This document shows positions 52,180-60,764 of a stretch of DNA of 64,000 bases, piece by piece. The notes below the pieces were generated by a model. It searched no databases and was not told the DNA's origin. It was given only the letters and a program-made list of their open reading frames with translations. The translations under genes and the position numbers were made by a program. The stretch comes from Streptomyces sp. NBC_01268. Lineage in GTDB: Bacteria; Actinomycetota; Actinomycetes; Streptomycetales; Streptomycetaceae. Position 1 is the first letter of the stretch. The number at the start of each line of letters is the position of its first letter. The stretch lies in the NCBI RefSeq assembly GCF_036240795.1, contig NZ_CP108454.1, positions 3,038,001 through 3,102,000 of the forward strand. The letters run 5' to 3'.

Positions 52180-53046
52180 CTAGGCCCTCGCCCGGCCCCC
52201 GCCGGGCACCAGCTTGGCCCAGACGATGAGCCGGTAGGTGGAGGTGTACTCGGGGGTGCAGGTGGTGAGGGTGAGGTAGGAGCCGAGGTCGTCGTACCCG
52301 TAGGACGGCTTGTAGAGGGACCGGGGTACGGGGGCGATGACGCCGACGTCGCGGGGCGAGGTCTGCGGGAGGACGAGGTCGACGCGGTAGCTGTACGAGC
52401 CCGCACGGGTCCGCACCTCGATGACGTCCCCCTTGCGCAGCCGGTTGACGTAACGGAAGGGCTCGCCGTGGGTGTTCCGGTGCCCGGCGAGCGCGAAGTT
52501 CCCGGCCCGGCCGGGCCCGGCGGTGCCGGGATAGTGCCCGACGAAGCCACGGTCGAGCACGCTGCGCTTGCCGACGCCGTCGGCGATGGGGACGGTGAGA
52601 CCGAGCCGGGGGATGCGGAGGACGGCGTAGGCGGAGGAGGACCCCCCGCGGCCGCCACCCCCGGCCCCGGAACCGGAACCACCCCCGGACTCCACGGCAC
52701 CGCCCCCGCCATCCCCCGAAGCCCCCCCGGGCTCAGCAGACCCACCAGACCCACCCGACCCACCAGGCTGAGCGCCCCCACCACCCCCGCCGACCTCCCC
52801 GACCTCCCCGACCTCCCCGACCTCCCCGACCTCCCCAGGTGACCTACCCCACTCCCTCTCCAGATCCCGCACCTGCTCGACGGCCTGGGCGCGGGCCTGC
52901 TCGTTCGTCCACCACATCTGGTGCAGGACAAAAAGAACGAGAACAACGCCGCAGGTGACGAAGACCTCGGCACCCACCCAGAGGGCACGGCCGACCCCGC
53001 CGCGCCGCGCGCGCCCCTGAACGACCACCGGAATTCGATCCCGCAC
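52180..53046 (-). CDS. Class E sortase with repetitive stalk
   Basis: Protein of 288 residues. The anchor helix is VFVTCGVVLVLFVLHQMWW. A Gly/Ser/Glu/Val stalk (GEV repeated, GGSGGS) comes from 9-bp tandem repeats near 52791-52838. The sortase domain (about 150-285) has catalytic His in ALAGHRNTHG, Cys in TLTTCTPEYTS and Arg in TYRLIVW, all as in known class E. It should attach LAxTG proteins such as the one at 40095 to the wall. The start (GTG 53046) is uncertain and 53055 is another option. Confidence 0.9.
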   Translation of the reverse strand: MRDRIPVVVQGRARRGGVGRALWVGAEVFVTCGVVLVLFVLHQMWWTNEQARAQAVEQVRDLEREWGRSPGEVGEVGEVGEVGEVGGGGGGAQPGGSGGSGGSAEPGGASGDGGGGAVESGGGSGSGAGGGGRGGSSSAYAVLRIPRLGLTVPIADGVGKRSVLDRGFVGHYPGTAGPGRAGNFALAGHRNTHGEPFRYVNRLRKGDVIEVRTRAGSYSYRVDLVLPQTSPRDVGVIAPVPRSLYKPSYGYDDLGSYLTLTTCTPEYTSTYRLIVWAKLVPGGGRARA

Positions 53047-53109
53047 GGCGGGCACGATAAGCGCTGAGGCACCAACTCTCCAGGGCCGTACAGCAGTACG
53101 GTGGTCGAC

Positions 53110-54126
53110 ATGCGCCCCGACATGTCTGCCGACCACACCACCGAAGCCGAGCGCCTGCTCCGCACCGCGGGGCAGTACCCGGAGGACCGCGAACCGCTCC
53201 TGCTGCGCGCGGCGGCCCACCTGGAACTGGCCGGCGAGCGCGAGCGGGCGACGTCCCTGTACGACGCGTTGCTGTCCGACTCCCCCGCCCCGGCCTCGCC
53301 CTTCCTGATCAGGTCGCTGAAGGCGGCGAACCTGTGGGAGTACGGCCACGAGGCGGAGGCCCGCGCGATCATCGAGGGCGTCCGCCGGGCCCGCCCGTCG
53401 GACCCGGCGCCGTGGGAGATCGCGGCGGAGACGCTGGAGTCCCACGACGAGCTGGAGGAGGCGGAGGCCACGTTCACGGAGGCGGCCGGGCTGCTCCTGC
53501 CGCAGCCGGCCTCGTCCGCCGACGACATCTCGTACGCCCTGCAGTCCCTCCTGGCGGCCCGCCACCGCGTCCGCCGGCTGCTGGCGCTGCCGCACGACCA
53601 GCACGACACCCTGGCGGACCGGCTCCACACCGGGGACGTCCCCCTGGACGAGCTGCACGACCCGAAGCGCCTGTGGTCCCTGGGCTCGTCGGACCCGGCC
53701 GAACTCCAGGCCGAGATCACCCGCCTCCGCTCGGAACTGGGCTCCTACCGCACCGCCCTGTCCCGCCCCTTCCCGGTAGCCGTCCTGCACTGGCCGGAAG
53801 CGGAACTGGACGAGCTCCTGGCGGCCTACCCGGAGCTGGAGGCGGAGTACCCGACCTACCGGGCGCACCTGACGGACATCGAGGCCTCCCTCCGCGAACT
53901 CGCGGCCGCGGGCACCCCGAACCTGGGCATCGTCCCCGCCACGGTCCCCTCCTACGAAGCCTTCGCCGCCTCGGAAGCCTCCACCCCCGCCAACCCGGAC
54001 CTGCTGCCGCAGTACGCCACGACCTTGGCGGCCCGGGGACGGGCGACGGCTTGGCCGCCGCTGCGGGGGGCGGCTTGCTGGTGCGGGTCGGGGCGGGCTT
54101 ACGGGGAGTGCCACGGGGTGGAGTGA
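53110..54126 (+). CDS. SEC-C-motif protein with TPR-like N-terminus
   Basis: Protein of 338 residues. About 1-170 are helical repeats (EAERLLRTAGQYPEDREPLL, LELAGERERATSLYDALL). The C-terminus ACWCGSGRAYGECHG is a SEC-C zinc motif (CxCGSG...CHG) that in SecA and other proteins binds zinc. Role unknown, perhaps a ribosome- or SecB-linked adaptor. The start could also be GTG 53101. It is divergent from the class E sortase and the last GC-rich gene before the AT-richer cassette. Confidence 0.87.
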   Translation: MRPDMSADHTTEAERLLRTAGQYPEDREPLLLRAAAHLELAGERERATSLYDALLSDSPAPASPFLIRSLKAANLWEYGHEAEARAIIEGVRRARPSDPAPWEIAAETLESHDELEEAEATFTEAAGLLLPQPASSADDISYALQSLLAARHRVRRLLALPHDQHDTLADRLHTGDVPLDELHDPKRLWSLGSSDPAELQAEITRLRSELGSYRTALSRPFPVAVLHWPEAELDELLAAYPELEAEYPTYRAHLTDIEASLRELAAAGTPNLGIVPATVPSYEAFAASEASTPANPDLLPQYATTLAARGRATAWPPLRGAACWCGSGRAYGECHGVE

Positions 54127-54136
54127 TCAGCTCGCC

Positions 54137-54187
54137 AGCTATCGGGTTCGCGCATCACCGAGAGATTGTCGGTGATGCCTGATAGCT
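54137..54187. promoter_or_regulatory. Nested inverted repeats at the left edge of the cassette
   Basis: Inner arms GCATCACCGA and TCGGTGATGC (54152-54161, 54169-54178) are perfect with a 7-base loop. Outer arms AGCTATC and GATAGCT (54137-54143, 54181-54187) are also perfect. Together they form a long two-step stem directly before the helicase. It could be an operator, a structured leader or an insertion boundary. Confidence 0.6.
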
Positions 54188-54217
54188 ATGGTGCGGTTGA
54201 TCAGGGAGGGAATCACG

Positions 54218-57200
54218 ATGAGCGAGCTATCGGACTCCAGCGGGCCGGTGTCGGGGCTCTACGAGCAGTTGGTAACCCTGCGACTCGAAGCACAGCTCAA
54301 GGAACTCGCAGGTCGGGGCGGCCATGCGATCGATGATGTCGTCGGCCCCGAGTCTTCCCCCCGCGTCCTTGCACGGCACGTGTCCGACACAGTGCGTCGC
54401 ATCCTGGAACGGTTGCCCGCAACAGAACACGTACACGCGGCCAATCACATCCTCGAATCGATGAACACCATCGAGGGCGCTCGTGAATGGGTCGAGCTCG
54501 TCGCCGATGGCCCACGCCAGCTCCTTGCAGTCGCCGGGCAAGAAGACCAGGACGTCCACCGAACCCGACCTGCGACTCCGCTGTCGGAGGCTGCCCTCCT
54601 CACCAATGCACCTGAGGACCCCAGCCTTGGATTCGAGCTGCGGGCGGAGCTTGCCACGGCTGATCGGGTAGACCTGCTGTGCGCCTTCGTGAAGTGGCAC
54701 GGTCTGCGGGTCATCGAGCAGTCGCTGGAAGCAGCTCACGCGCGAGGCGTCCCGATCCGAGTGATCACGACTACCTACATCGGGGCAACAGAGCGGCAAG
54801 CCCTCGACCGGCTCGTGAAGCGCTTCAACGCCGAGGTGAAGGTCAACTACGAGCTCCGCTCGACCCGCCTCCACGCCAAGGCCTGGCTGTTCCGCCGAGA
54901 CAGCGGATACGACACGGCGTACGTCGGCAGCTCCAACCTGTCGAAGGCAGCGCTCCTCGACGGACTGGAGTGGAACGTTCGTCTGTCGTCCGTGGCGACA
55001 CCGGACGCGGTCCGTAAGTTCGAGGCAACCTTCGATGCCTATTGGAGCGACCCGGCTTTCGAGGCGTACGACCCCGATCACGACGCCGAGCGACTCAGCG
55101 AGGCGCTCCGGGTAGCCGGCCAAGGCAAGAGCACAGCAGCGGACCAGCCGATCACGCTGTCAGGTCTGGAAGTACGACCGTACGCACACCAGCGGGACAT
55201 GCTGGAACGGCTCCAGGTGGAGCGCGAGGTTCACGGCCGACACCGGAACCTCCTCGTGGCAGCAACAGGCACGGGCAAGACCGTCATGGCAGCGCTGGAC
55301 TACAAGCAACTTCGGCAGCAGCACGGCCGTGACCTGCGACTTCTGTTCATCGCTCACCGACAGGAGATTCTGCGCCAGTCACTTCGCACGTATCAGGACG
55401 TGCTCGTAGACGCCAACTTCGGGGAGGAGCTACACAGCGGGCACGCACCTGCCCGGTGGCAGCACGTCTTCGCGAGCGTGCAGTCGCTGAAGCCACAAAG
55501 GCTGGAGCAGCTGCCGCCCGACCACTTCGACGTCATCGTCATTGACGAGTTCCACCACGGGGTCTCTTCGACCTACCAAAGGATCATTGACCACTTCCGC
55601 CCCGTGGAGTTCCTGGGACTCACCGCGACTCCGGAGCGTATGGATGGTCGCAACGTCCAGGACGAGTTCTTCGAAGGACGCATCGCCGCGGAGATGCGAC
55701 TGTGGGAGGCGCTGGAGAACGACCTGCTGAGCCCGTTCCACTACTTCGGGATCACCGACACCACTGACATGAGCGCCGTTGCGTGGAAGCGCGGGGTCTA
55801 CGACTCGACGGCGCTCAGCGCACTGTTCACGGGCAATGACGCCCGCGCGCGGCTCGTCGTGCAGGCTGTACGTGACAAGGTCGCCAACCCAGGGGCCATG
55901 CGTGCCCTCGGCTTCTGCGTCTCCGTTGCCCATGCCACCTTCATGGCGGAGTTCTTCCGACGCGCCGGTCTCAAGGCGCTTGCCCTGTCCGGCGAAAGTC
56001 CGCACGAGGAACGCAAGGCCGCGTTGGCTGCCCTTCGCGCCGGCGAGATCCAAGTGATCTTCTCGGTCGACCTGTTCAACGAAGGCTTGGACATCCCGGA
56101 CGTCGACACCCTCCTCCTGCTGCGCCCGACGTCCAGCGCCACGGTCTTTCTTCAGCAACTGGGCCGCGGGCTCCGACGCACGCAGAACAAGGCGGTCCTC
56201 ACGGTCCTGGACTTCATCGGACAGCACCGCAAGGAGTTCCGCTTCGAAGAGCAGTTCCGCGCGCTGACCAACCTGACGCGGAACCGTCTCCTCGCCAACA
56301 TGGAGCACGACTTCCCCCAGTTGCCATCCGGCTGCCAGATCATCCTTGAGTCGAAGGCCAAGGAACTAATCATCGACAACATCCGCAGCCAGATCAGCGT
56401 CAACGTCACGCAGCTCGTGCAGGAGGTCAGGCGGTACGGGGTGCCGCAACTCTCGGCGTACCTGCACGAAAGCGGTCGGGAACTCAAGGAGATCTACCGC
56501 GGCAACGGCAACTCGTGGACGGGGCTCCTCCGCCGGTCCGGATTGCTGCCGAAGGAGGCTCCGGAAGGCGAGGAGGCACTCCTGAAGCGCGTGTCCGCAT
56601 TCCACCACGCCGACGACCCCGAACGAATCGCCGCATACACCACGATCCTTGAGGACGACGCTCCTCGCTACAGCGACCTGAGCGAGCGCAACCAAGCGTT
56701 CGCCCGCATGCTCTACTTCTCGCTCTGGCCCCTCAGCGGCTTTACCAGCTACGAGGAAGGGCTGGAGTCACTTCGTCCCCAGTACGCCTTCCGAAGCGAA
56801 CTCCGCCAGGTGTTGGCGTACGCACTGGACCGACTAGACCATGTCCCGATTGCCTTGCGGGGCTCACTCGCCGGCCTCTCATTGACCGTCCACGCGTCCT
56901 ACAGCCGCGAGGAGATCCTCCCCGCCCTGGGCCAGTCCTTCGTGGACCGCGACGTACCTGGCCACTTCCGCGAGGGCGTCAAGTGGTGCGACCACACCAA
57001 GACGGATGCTCTGTTCATCACCCTCGAAAAGGATGAGAAGGACTTCTCTCCCCAAACGCGCTATCACGACTACGCCCTGAGCGAGATCCTCTTCCACTGG
57101 GAGTCCCAGAACCGAACGTCGGATACGTCAGCAACGGGTCGCCGCTACCAAACTCACAGAGAAGACGGCTCTCACATCCTCCTCTTCGTCCGCCGCTACA

Positions 57201-57355
57201 AGAAAACCGACATCGGCGGCCCCCAGCCGTGGATACTGCTTGGCCCGGCAGAGTACGTCAAACACAAGGGCAGCAAGCCTATGGGCATCACGTGGAAGCT
57301 GAAGCACGAGATCCCTGCAGACGTGTGGACCTACTCTGCGGTCGCAGCCGGATAG
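54218..57355 (+). CDS. PLD nuclease-SF2 helicase-DUF3427 protein
   Basis: Protein of 1045 residues. The N-terminal PLD-like nuclease (about 130-290) has one HxK site (RLHAKAWLF, His219 and Lys221) with VGSSNLSKAAL. The SF2 helicase (about 320-700) has Walker A VAATGTGKT (Lys354), DEFHH (443-447), LTATPER and FLQQLGRGLRR. A C-terminal DUF3427-like domain (about 850-1045) follows. This layout is known from restriction-like systems that act on foreign DNA. GGGAGGG precedes ATG 54218. Codon use is clearly more AT-rich than that of the neighbours. DUF262 and HEPN genes follow. Confidence 0.92.
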   Translation: MSELSDSSGPVSGLYEQLVTLRLEAQLKELAGRGGHAIDDVVGPESSPRVLARHVSDTVRRILERLPATEHVHAANHILESMNTIEGAREWVELVADGPRQLLAVAGQEDQDVHRTRPATPLSEAALLTNAPEDPSLGFELRAELATADRVDLLCAFVKWHGLRVIEQSLEAAHARGVPIRVITTTYIGATERQALDRLVKRFNAEVKVNYELRSTRLHAKAWLFRRDSGYDTAYVGSSNLSKAALLDGLEWNVRLSSVATPDAVRKFEATFDAYWSDPAFEAYDPDHDAERLSEALRVAGQGKSTAADQPITLSGLEVRPYAHQRDMLERLQVEREVHGRHRNLLVAATGTGKTVMAALDYKQLRQQHGRDLRLLFIAHRQEILRQSLRTYQDVLVDANFGEELHSGHAPARWQHVFASVQSLKPQRLEQLPPDHFDVIVIDEFHHGVSSTYQRIIDHFRPVEFLGLTATPERMDGRNVQDEFFEGRIAAEMRLWEALENDLLSPFHYFGITDTTDMSAVAWKRGVYDSTALSALFTGNDARARLVVQAVRDKVANPGAMRALGFCVSVAHATFMAEFFRRAGLKALALSGESPHEERKAALAALRAGEIQVIFSVDLFNEGLDIPDVDTLLLLRPTSSATVFLQQLGRGLRRTQNKAVLTVLDFIGQHRKEFRFEEQFRALTNLTRNRLLANMEHDFPQLPSGCQIILESKAKELIIDNIRSQISVNVTQLVQEVRRYGVPQLSAYLHESGRELKEIYRGNGNSWTGLLRRSGLLPKEAPEGEEALLKRVSAFHHADDPERIAAYTTILEDDAPRYSDLSERNQAFARMLYFSLWPLSGFTSYEEGLESLRPQYAFRSELRQVLAYALDRLDHVPIALRGSLAGLSLTVHASYSREEILPALGQSFVDRDVPGHFREGVKWCDHTKTDALFITLEKDEKDFSPQTRYHDYALSEILFHWESQNRTSDTSATGRRYQTHREDGSHILLFVRRYKKTDIGGPQPWILLGPAEYVKHKGSKPMGITWKLKHEIPADVWTYSAVAAG

Positions 57356-57399
57356 TCGAGAGAACCATTGAATATCCATCACCCCAAAAAGGAAAGAGA

Positions 57400-58617
57400 A
57401 TGGCGCGTACACACGAAATCAATAACGACGCCTATGACGACCTGGACGGCGAGGAGAACGAGCCATCCAATGTCTCATCCACAGACGTCACTCGCGCTGT
57501 AGTCACCGATACAGACTGGACGACTGAAACGATCCTGAGCCAGCTTCGGCGAGGAAACATTCAGCTCAACCCGAAGTTCCAGCGCCGTGACGCCTGGGAC
57601 AAGGCCAGGAAGAGCAAGTTTATTGAATCCCTCATCCTCGGGTTGCCGATCCCGCAGATCGTCTTGGCCGAGGACAAGAAGCAGCGGGGAAAATTTATCG
57701 TCCTCGACGGAAAGCAGCGGCTACTCGCGCTTCGACAATTCGCAGCTGGCTCATCATTCGCCGTATCGAAAGAGGAGCAAGACTTTAAGGGCTTCAATTT
57801 GACCAGCCTCGACGTGAGGGACGACTTGCGTCTGAAAACGCTGGAAAAAATGGAGAACGATAGCGAATTGGTCGACGATTTGAATGCGTTCCTCAATGAA
57901 ACGATTCGGACTGTCGTAGTCCGCCGTTGGCCCAACGAGGAGTTCTTGAACCTCGTATTCCTTCGCCTCAACACGGGAAGCGTCAGACTCTCCCCCCAGG
58001 AGCTGCGACAGGCCCTCCACCCTGGCCCGTTCACCAATTACCTAGACGACGCGGCATCCGCCAGCACGTGGCTCCGCAGCGCACTGCGCATCAAGAAGCC
58101 TGACTTCCGAATGCGTGACGTGGAAATAATGCTGCGATTCTTCGCCTTCCGCTACCACCTCAAGGACTATACCGGAAACCTGAAGTCGTTCCTCGACGGG
58201 ACGGTCAACACTCTCAACGATGCCTGGGAGCAACACGAAGACGAGATCAAGGAAGTCGGACAATCCTGCGAGAAGGCAATCCAGGTGACATTCGAGATCT
58301 TCGGCGATAATTCGTTCTACCGGTGGTCCGACGGCGACTATGAGGGGCGTTTCAATCGCGCCGTCTTTGACGTCATGACGCACTACTTTTCCGATGAGGG
58401 AATCGCCGCTGCTGCAATCGCCCATGGCGACGATGTCGAGGCCGCCTTCAAGAGGATCTGCGAACAGGATAGTAAGTTCGTGGAATCAATCCAGACCACA
58501 ACGAAGACCCCCGTGGCGACCCATCGACGCTTGAGCACTTGGGGTACCGAACTGGCTTCCATCATTGGCATCCCCGTGCCAATTCCCGGGTTTAGCGGCA
58601 ATCGAATCTTGACGTGA
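57400..58617 (+). CDS. DUF262-domain (GmrS-like ParB-fold) protein
   Basis: Protein of 405 residues. The DUF262 core is seen in QLNPKFQRRDAWD (about 55-67) and VLDGKQRLLALRQF (about 101-114), the family's NPxFQR and DGxQR motifs. DUF262 proteins include nucleotide-dependent restriction enzymes (GmrSD) and BrxU. There is no DUF1524 HNH domain on this polypeptide, so it would need a partner for nuclease action. AAGGAAAGAG precedes ATG 57400, 44 bp after the helicase stop. AT-rich codon use. Confidence 0.9.
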   Translation: MARTHEINNDAYDDLDGEENEPSNVSSTDVTRAVVTDTDWTTETILSQLRRGNIQLNPKFQRRDAWDKARKSKFIESLILGLPIPQIVLAEDKKQRGKFIVLDGKQRLLALRQFAAGSSFAVSKEEQDFKGFNLTSLDVRDDLRLKTLEKMENDSELVDDLNAFLNETIRTVVVRRWPNEEFLNLVFLRLNTGSVRLSPQELRQALHPGPFTNYLDDAASASTWLRSALRIKKPDFRMRDVEIMLRFFAFRYHLKDYTGNLKSFLDGTVNTLNDAWEQHEDEIKEVGQSCEKAIQVTFEIFGDNSFYRWSDGDYEGRFNRAVFDVMTHYFSDEGIAAAAIAHGDDVEAAFKRICEQDSKFVESIQTTTKTPVATHRRLSTWGTELASIIGIPVPIPGFSGNRILT

Positions 58618-58631
58618 GAGGGAGGTTCCCC

Positions 58632-59249
58632 GTGCCTTCTTCACGTTACAGAACCCTGTCCCGCCGGGTGAACGAACTCAGACGACACCTCATACCCCGC
58701 ACATTCGAACCGACCGGACTCTACTCCGACAGGGTCTACGAACACGCTCGCGCTTTCCGTGTACTCGCCCACGCAGAGTTTGAGTCGTACATAGAAGATA
58801 GGGCAATAGAGGTCGTACAGCGGGCGCACACCACCTGGGATGCGACAGGAAGAGTCCGGCCATGCCTCCTCGCCTTAATGTCGCACAGGGAATCAAAAAT
58901 CGACATACCCGACACTCTCTCCGAAGTGAGGGATTCATCTACGAAGTATCCGACGCTCAAGGGTCGCATAGAAATCGCAAAGAAGCGATACAGCACCTAC
59001 ATCCGCCGAGAAAATCACGGAATAAAGGAGCGAAACCTTCTACTAATCCTACTCCCTATCGGAATATCAAGAGAAGAGATCAACTCTGAATGGCTGGAAA
59101 CAACTGACGGTTGGGCCACGGCCCGAGGGGAGGTCGCCCACACTTCACCGAAGGTGCAGCATCAGATAAATCCCCAAATCGAACTACAAACCGTCAATAC
59201 AATCCTGAAGGGATTCAAGGAAATCGACGTAATCCTTGACGAAAAATAA
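58632..59249 (+). CDS. HEPN-domain putative RNase (RiboL-PSP / MAE_28990 type)
   Basis: Protein of 205 residues. The HEPN signatures are FRVLAHAEFESYIEDRAIE (helix with conserved Glu) and ARGEVAHTS, giving RxxxxH (Arg165, His170), the canonical RNase motif. Such HEPN proteins are known to be encoded beside DUF262 genes. GTG 58632 follows GGGAGG; another GTG at 58614 overlaps the previous stop. AT-rich codon use. Predicted effect: RNA cleavage leading to abortive infection when triggered. Stop is TAA. Confidence 0.85.
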   Translation: MPSSRYRTLSRRVNELRRHLIPRTFEPTGLYSDRVYEHARAFRVLAHAEFESYIEDRAIEVVQRAHTTWDATGRVRPCLLALMSHRESKIDIPDTLSEVRDSSTKYPTLKGRIEIAKKRYSTYIRRENHGIKERNLLLILLPIGISREEINSEWLETTDGWATARGEVAHTSPKVQHQINPQIELQTVNTILKGFKEIDVILDEK

Positions 59250-59311
59250 CCTATTGAATCAACGAGGGTGCATCGTTTTCATCGGAGGTGAATTCTGGCT
59301 GCGCTGGCCGC

Positions 59312-60040
59312 TCAGCCGAGGTAGGGGTACGTGCCAACCAGGTAGTCGCCGATCTGCTGGCGCATGCTGGGGTGGATGTCGTACTGGTCGAGGTCGGCCG
59401 GCTGGACGAAGCAGACGCCATCGGCCTCGTCGTTGATCGTGGGTTCGCCCGCGACGGGCCTGCCGATGTACGTGTTCTCGTACTGCTGGCGGATCTCACC
59501 GTCGGTGTACGCCACGATGTGGCGGGGGTTCGTGTAGACGCCCAGGAAGCCCGTGATCTCGGCAGTGATCCCCGTCTCCTCCAGGCATTCACGCAACGCG
59601 CACTCAGCAGCCGTCTCCCCGATGTCCTGGGCGCCACCCGGCAGTGCCCACTGGCCGGTGTCGCGGCGGCGCTGGAGCAGGATGGCGCCGGCATCGTCGA
59701 CGACCAGCAGGTTGCTGGCGGGGATGAGCGTGTTGGCCTTCGGGGCGTTGGGATCGTTGTAGTACTCAGTCCTGCCCATGGACGGCGGTCCCTCCTGATT
59801 GGGTGTGCAGTGTCGTGCGCCGGCCGAGACGGCTTCGGGTGCCTGAGCGTGGTGCTGCCCTCCACCGGCGGGCTCCGTCACCGTGAGCGTCTCAGGGTCC
59901 TCGGCCTCCCAAGGGTCGCCCCCGCCCCAGACGTGGCGCAGGACGTACACCGTGCCCCCTCGGACGTCAGTCACGATGGCTTTCCTGTTGGTGGCCTCGT
60001 CGTGTACCTGGTCGCCCACCCAGGGCTTGCCGTCCTTCAC
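59312..60040 (-). CDS. Two-part protein: short KOW/hypothetical domain fused in frame to NUDIX hydrolase
   Basis: 242 residues from GTG 60040, which overlaps the stop of the ATP-binding gene. About 1-60 (GDQVHDEATNRKAIVTDVRGGTVYVLR...WEAEDPETLTV) match a short protein usually encoded alone in Streptomyces regulator clusters. About 85-242 are a NUDIX domain with GGAQDIGETAAECALRECLEETG (NUDIX box: GX5EX7REUXEEXGU). The ATG at 59779 (MGRTEYYN) has AGGAGGG and would yield the NUDIX part (155 residues) alone. No stop separates them. Both forms may be made. NUDIX hydrolases clean up or sense nucleotide diphosphates. Confidence 0.8.
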   Translation of the reverse strand: MKDGKPWVGDQVHDEATNRKAIVTDVRGGTVYVLRHVWGGGDPWEAEDPETLTVTEPAGGGQHHAQAPEAVSAGARHCTPNQEGPPSMGRTEYYNDPNAPKANTLIPASNLLVVDDAGAILLQRRRDTGQWALPGGAQDIGETAAECALRECLEETGITAEITGFLGVYTNPRHIVAYTDGEIRQQYENTYIGRPVAGEPTINDEADGVCFVQPADLDQYDIHPSMRQQIGDYLVGTYPYLG

Positions 60041-60624
60041 GCTTCGTCCTCTTTCAGCTCAGCCCAGACCTGCTTGCCCCATCGGTACAGCTCGGTGCCC
60101 CACTCCTCAGTGAGCATGTCGATCAGTACCAGACCCCGTCCCCGAGGTCGGTCAGCTTCGGATTCCACCCTCAGGATCGGGAGGGTCCTGGAGCGGTCGA
60201 CGACGCCCACGCGAACCCCATTCACGGAAGGCCGGGAGACAATCACGCGGATCGACGAGAGTCGACTGTGGTCGACCGCGTTGGAGACCAGCTCAGTGAT
60301 CACAAGCGTGGCGTCCTCGGTCAACGAACCCAGGCCCCAGACAGTCAGAGCCGTTCGGACCAGCCGGCGAGCGACTGCTGCGCTCCGCGCTTCGCGCGGA
60401 AGGCTCTGCGAGTAGGCAGGGTGACCTGTCGCACAAGACGTGACAGCCGCGACGCCAACGACTCCGACAGGAGGGGGAGCGAGCTGCTCGCGTCCTCGCA
60501 TGTCTTTGCCGTCACACCGCTCTACGACAAGCGGCTTGAGACGCGGAGAGAAGGAGGGCGGCGTCGCAGACGGTTTCACCGCGGCCACCTGACCTTCCTC
60601 GTCACCCACGTGGCTGAAAGTCAC
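60037..60624 (-). CDS. ATP-binding protein, RsbW/SpoIIAB-like anti-sigma type
   Basis: Protein of 195 residues from GTG 60624, which follows AGGAGGG. The GHKL ATPase is in the C-terminal 110 residues (ALTVWGLGSLTEDATLVITE, SNAVDHS N-box, RGRGLVLIDML G-box). There is no phosphoacceptor His. The N-terminal about 85 residues have no recognised domain. It is coupled to the NUDIX fusion by overlap. Proteins of this kind are part of many Streptomyces regulator clusters with XRE partners, such as the divergent gene at 60765. Confidence 0.87.
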   Translation of the reverse strand: MTFSHVGDEEGQVAAVKPSATPPSFSPRLKPLVVERCDGKDMRGREQLAPPPVGVVGVAAVTSCATGHPAYSQSLPREARSAAVARRLVRTALTVWGLGSLTEDATLVITELVSNAVDHSRLSSIRVIVSRPSVNGVRVGVVDRSRTLPILRVESEADRPRGRGLVLIDMLTEEWGTELYRWGKQVWAELKEDEA

Positions 60625-60764
60625 CAGTTGCCCTCCTGTCGTTGCCGGTTGGTGGTTTCGTGTTCTCTCAGCGAACCGTGATTGGCGATGGGTAGGCATC
60701 CCCGTTGAGGCCTCGATGCCGTCAAACCCGTCAAGGATTGCTCTCTTGTGAACAGGGGCGCAGC

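Noticed and set aside
54218..57355. Assigning the helicase to Mokosh or DISARM
   Set aside because: Mokosh helicases are SF1 type and DISARM has methylase and DUF1998 genes. Here there is an SF2 helicase with an N-terminal PLD domain and neither set of partners.
54137..59311. Prophage or integrative element
   Set aside because: No integrase, recombination directionality factor, replication or structural genes, and no tRNA or direct repeat at the edges. A defence cassette fits better.
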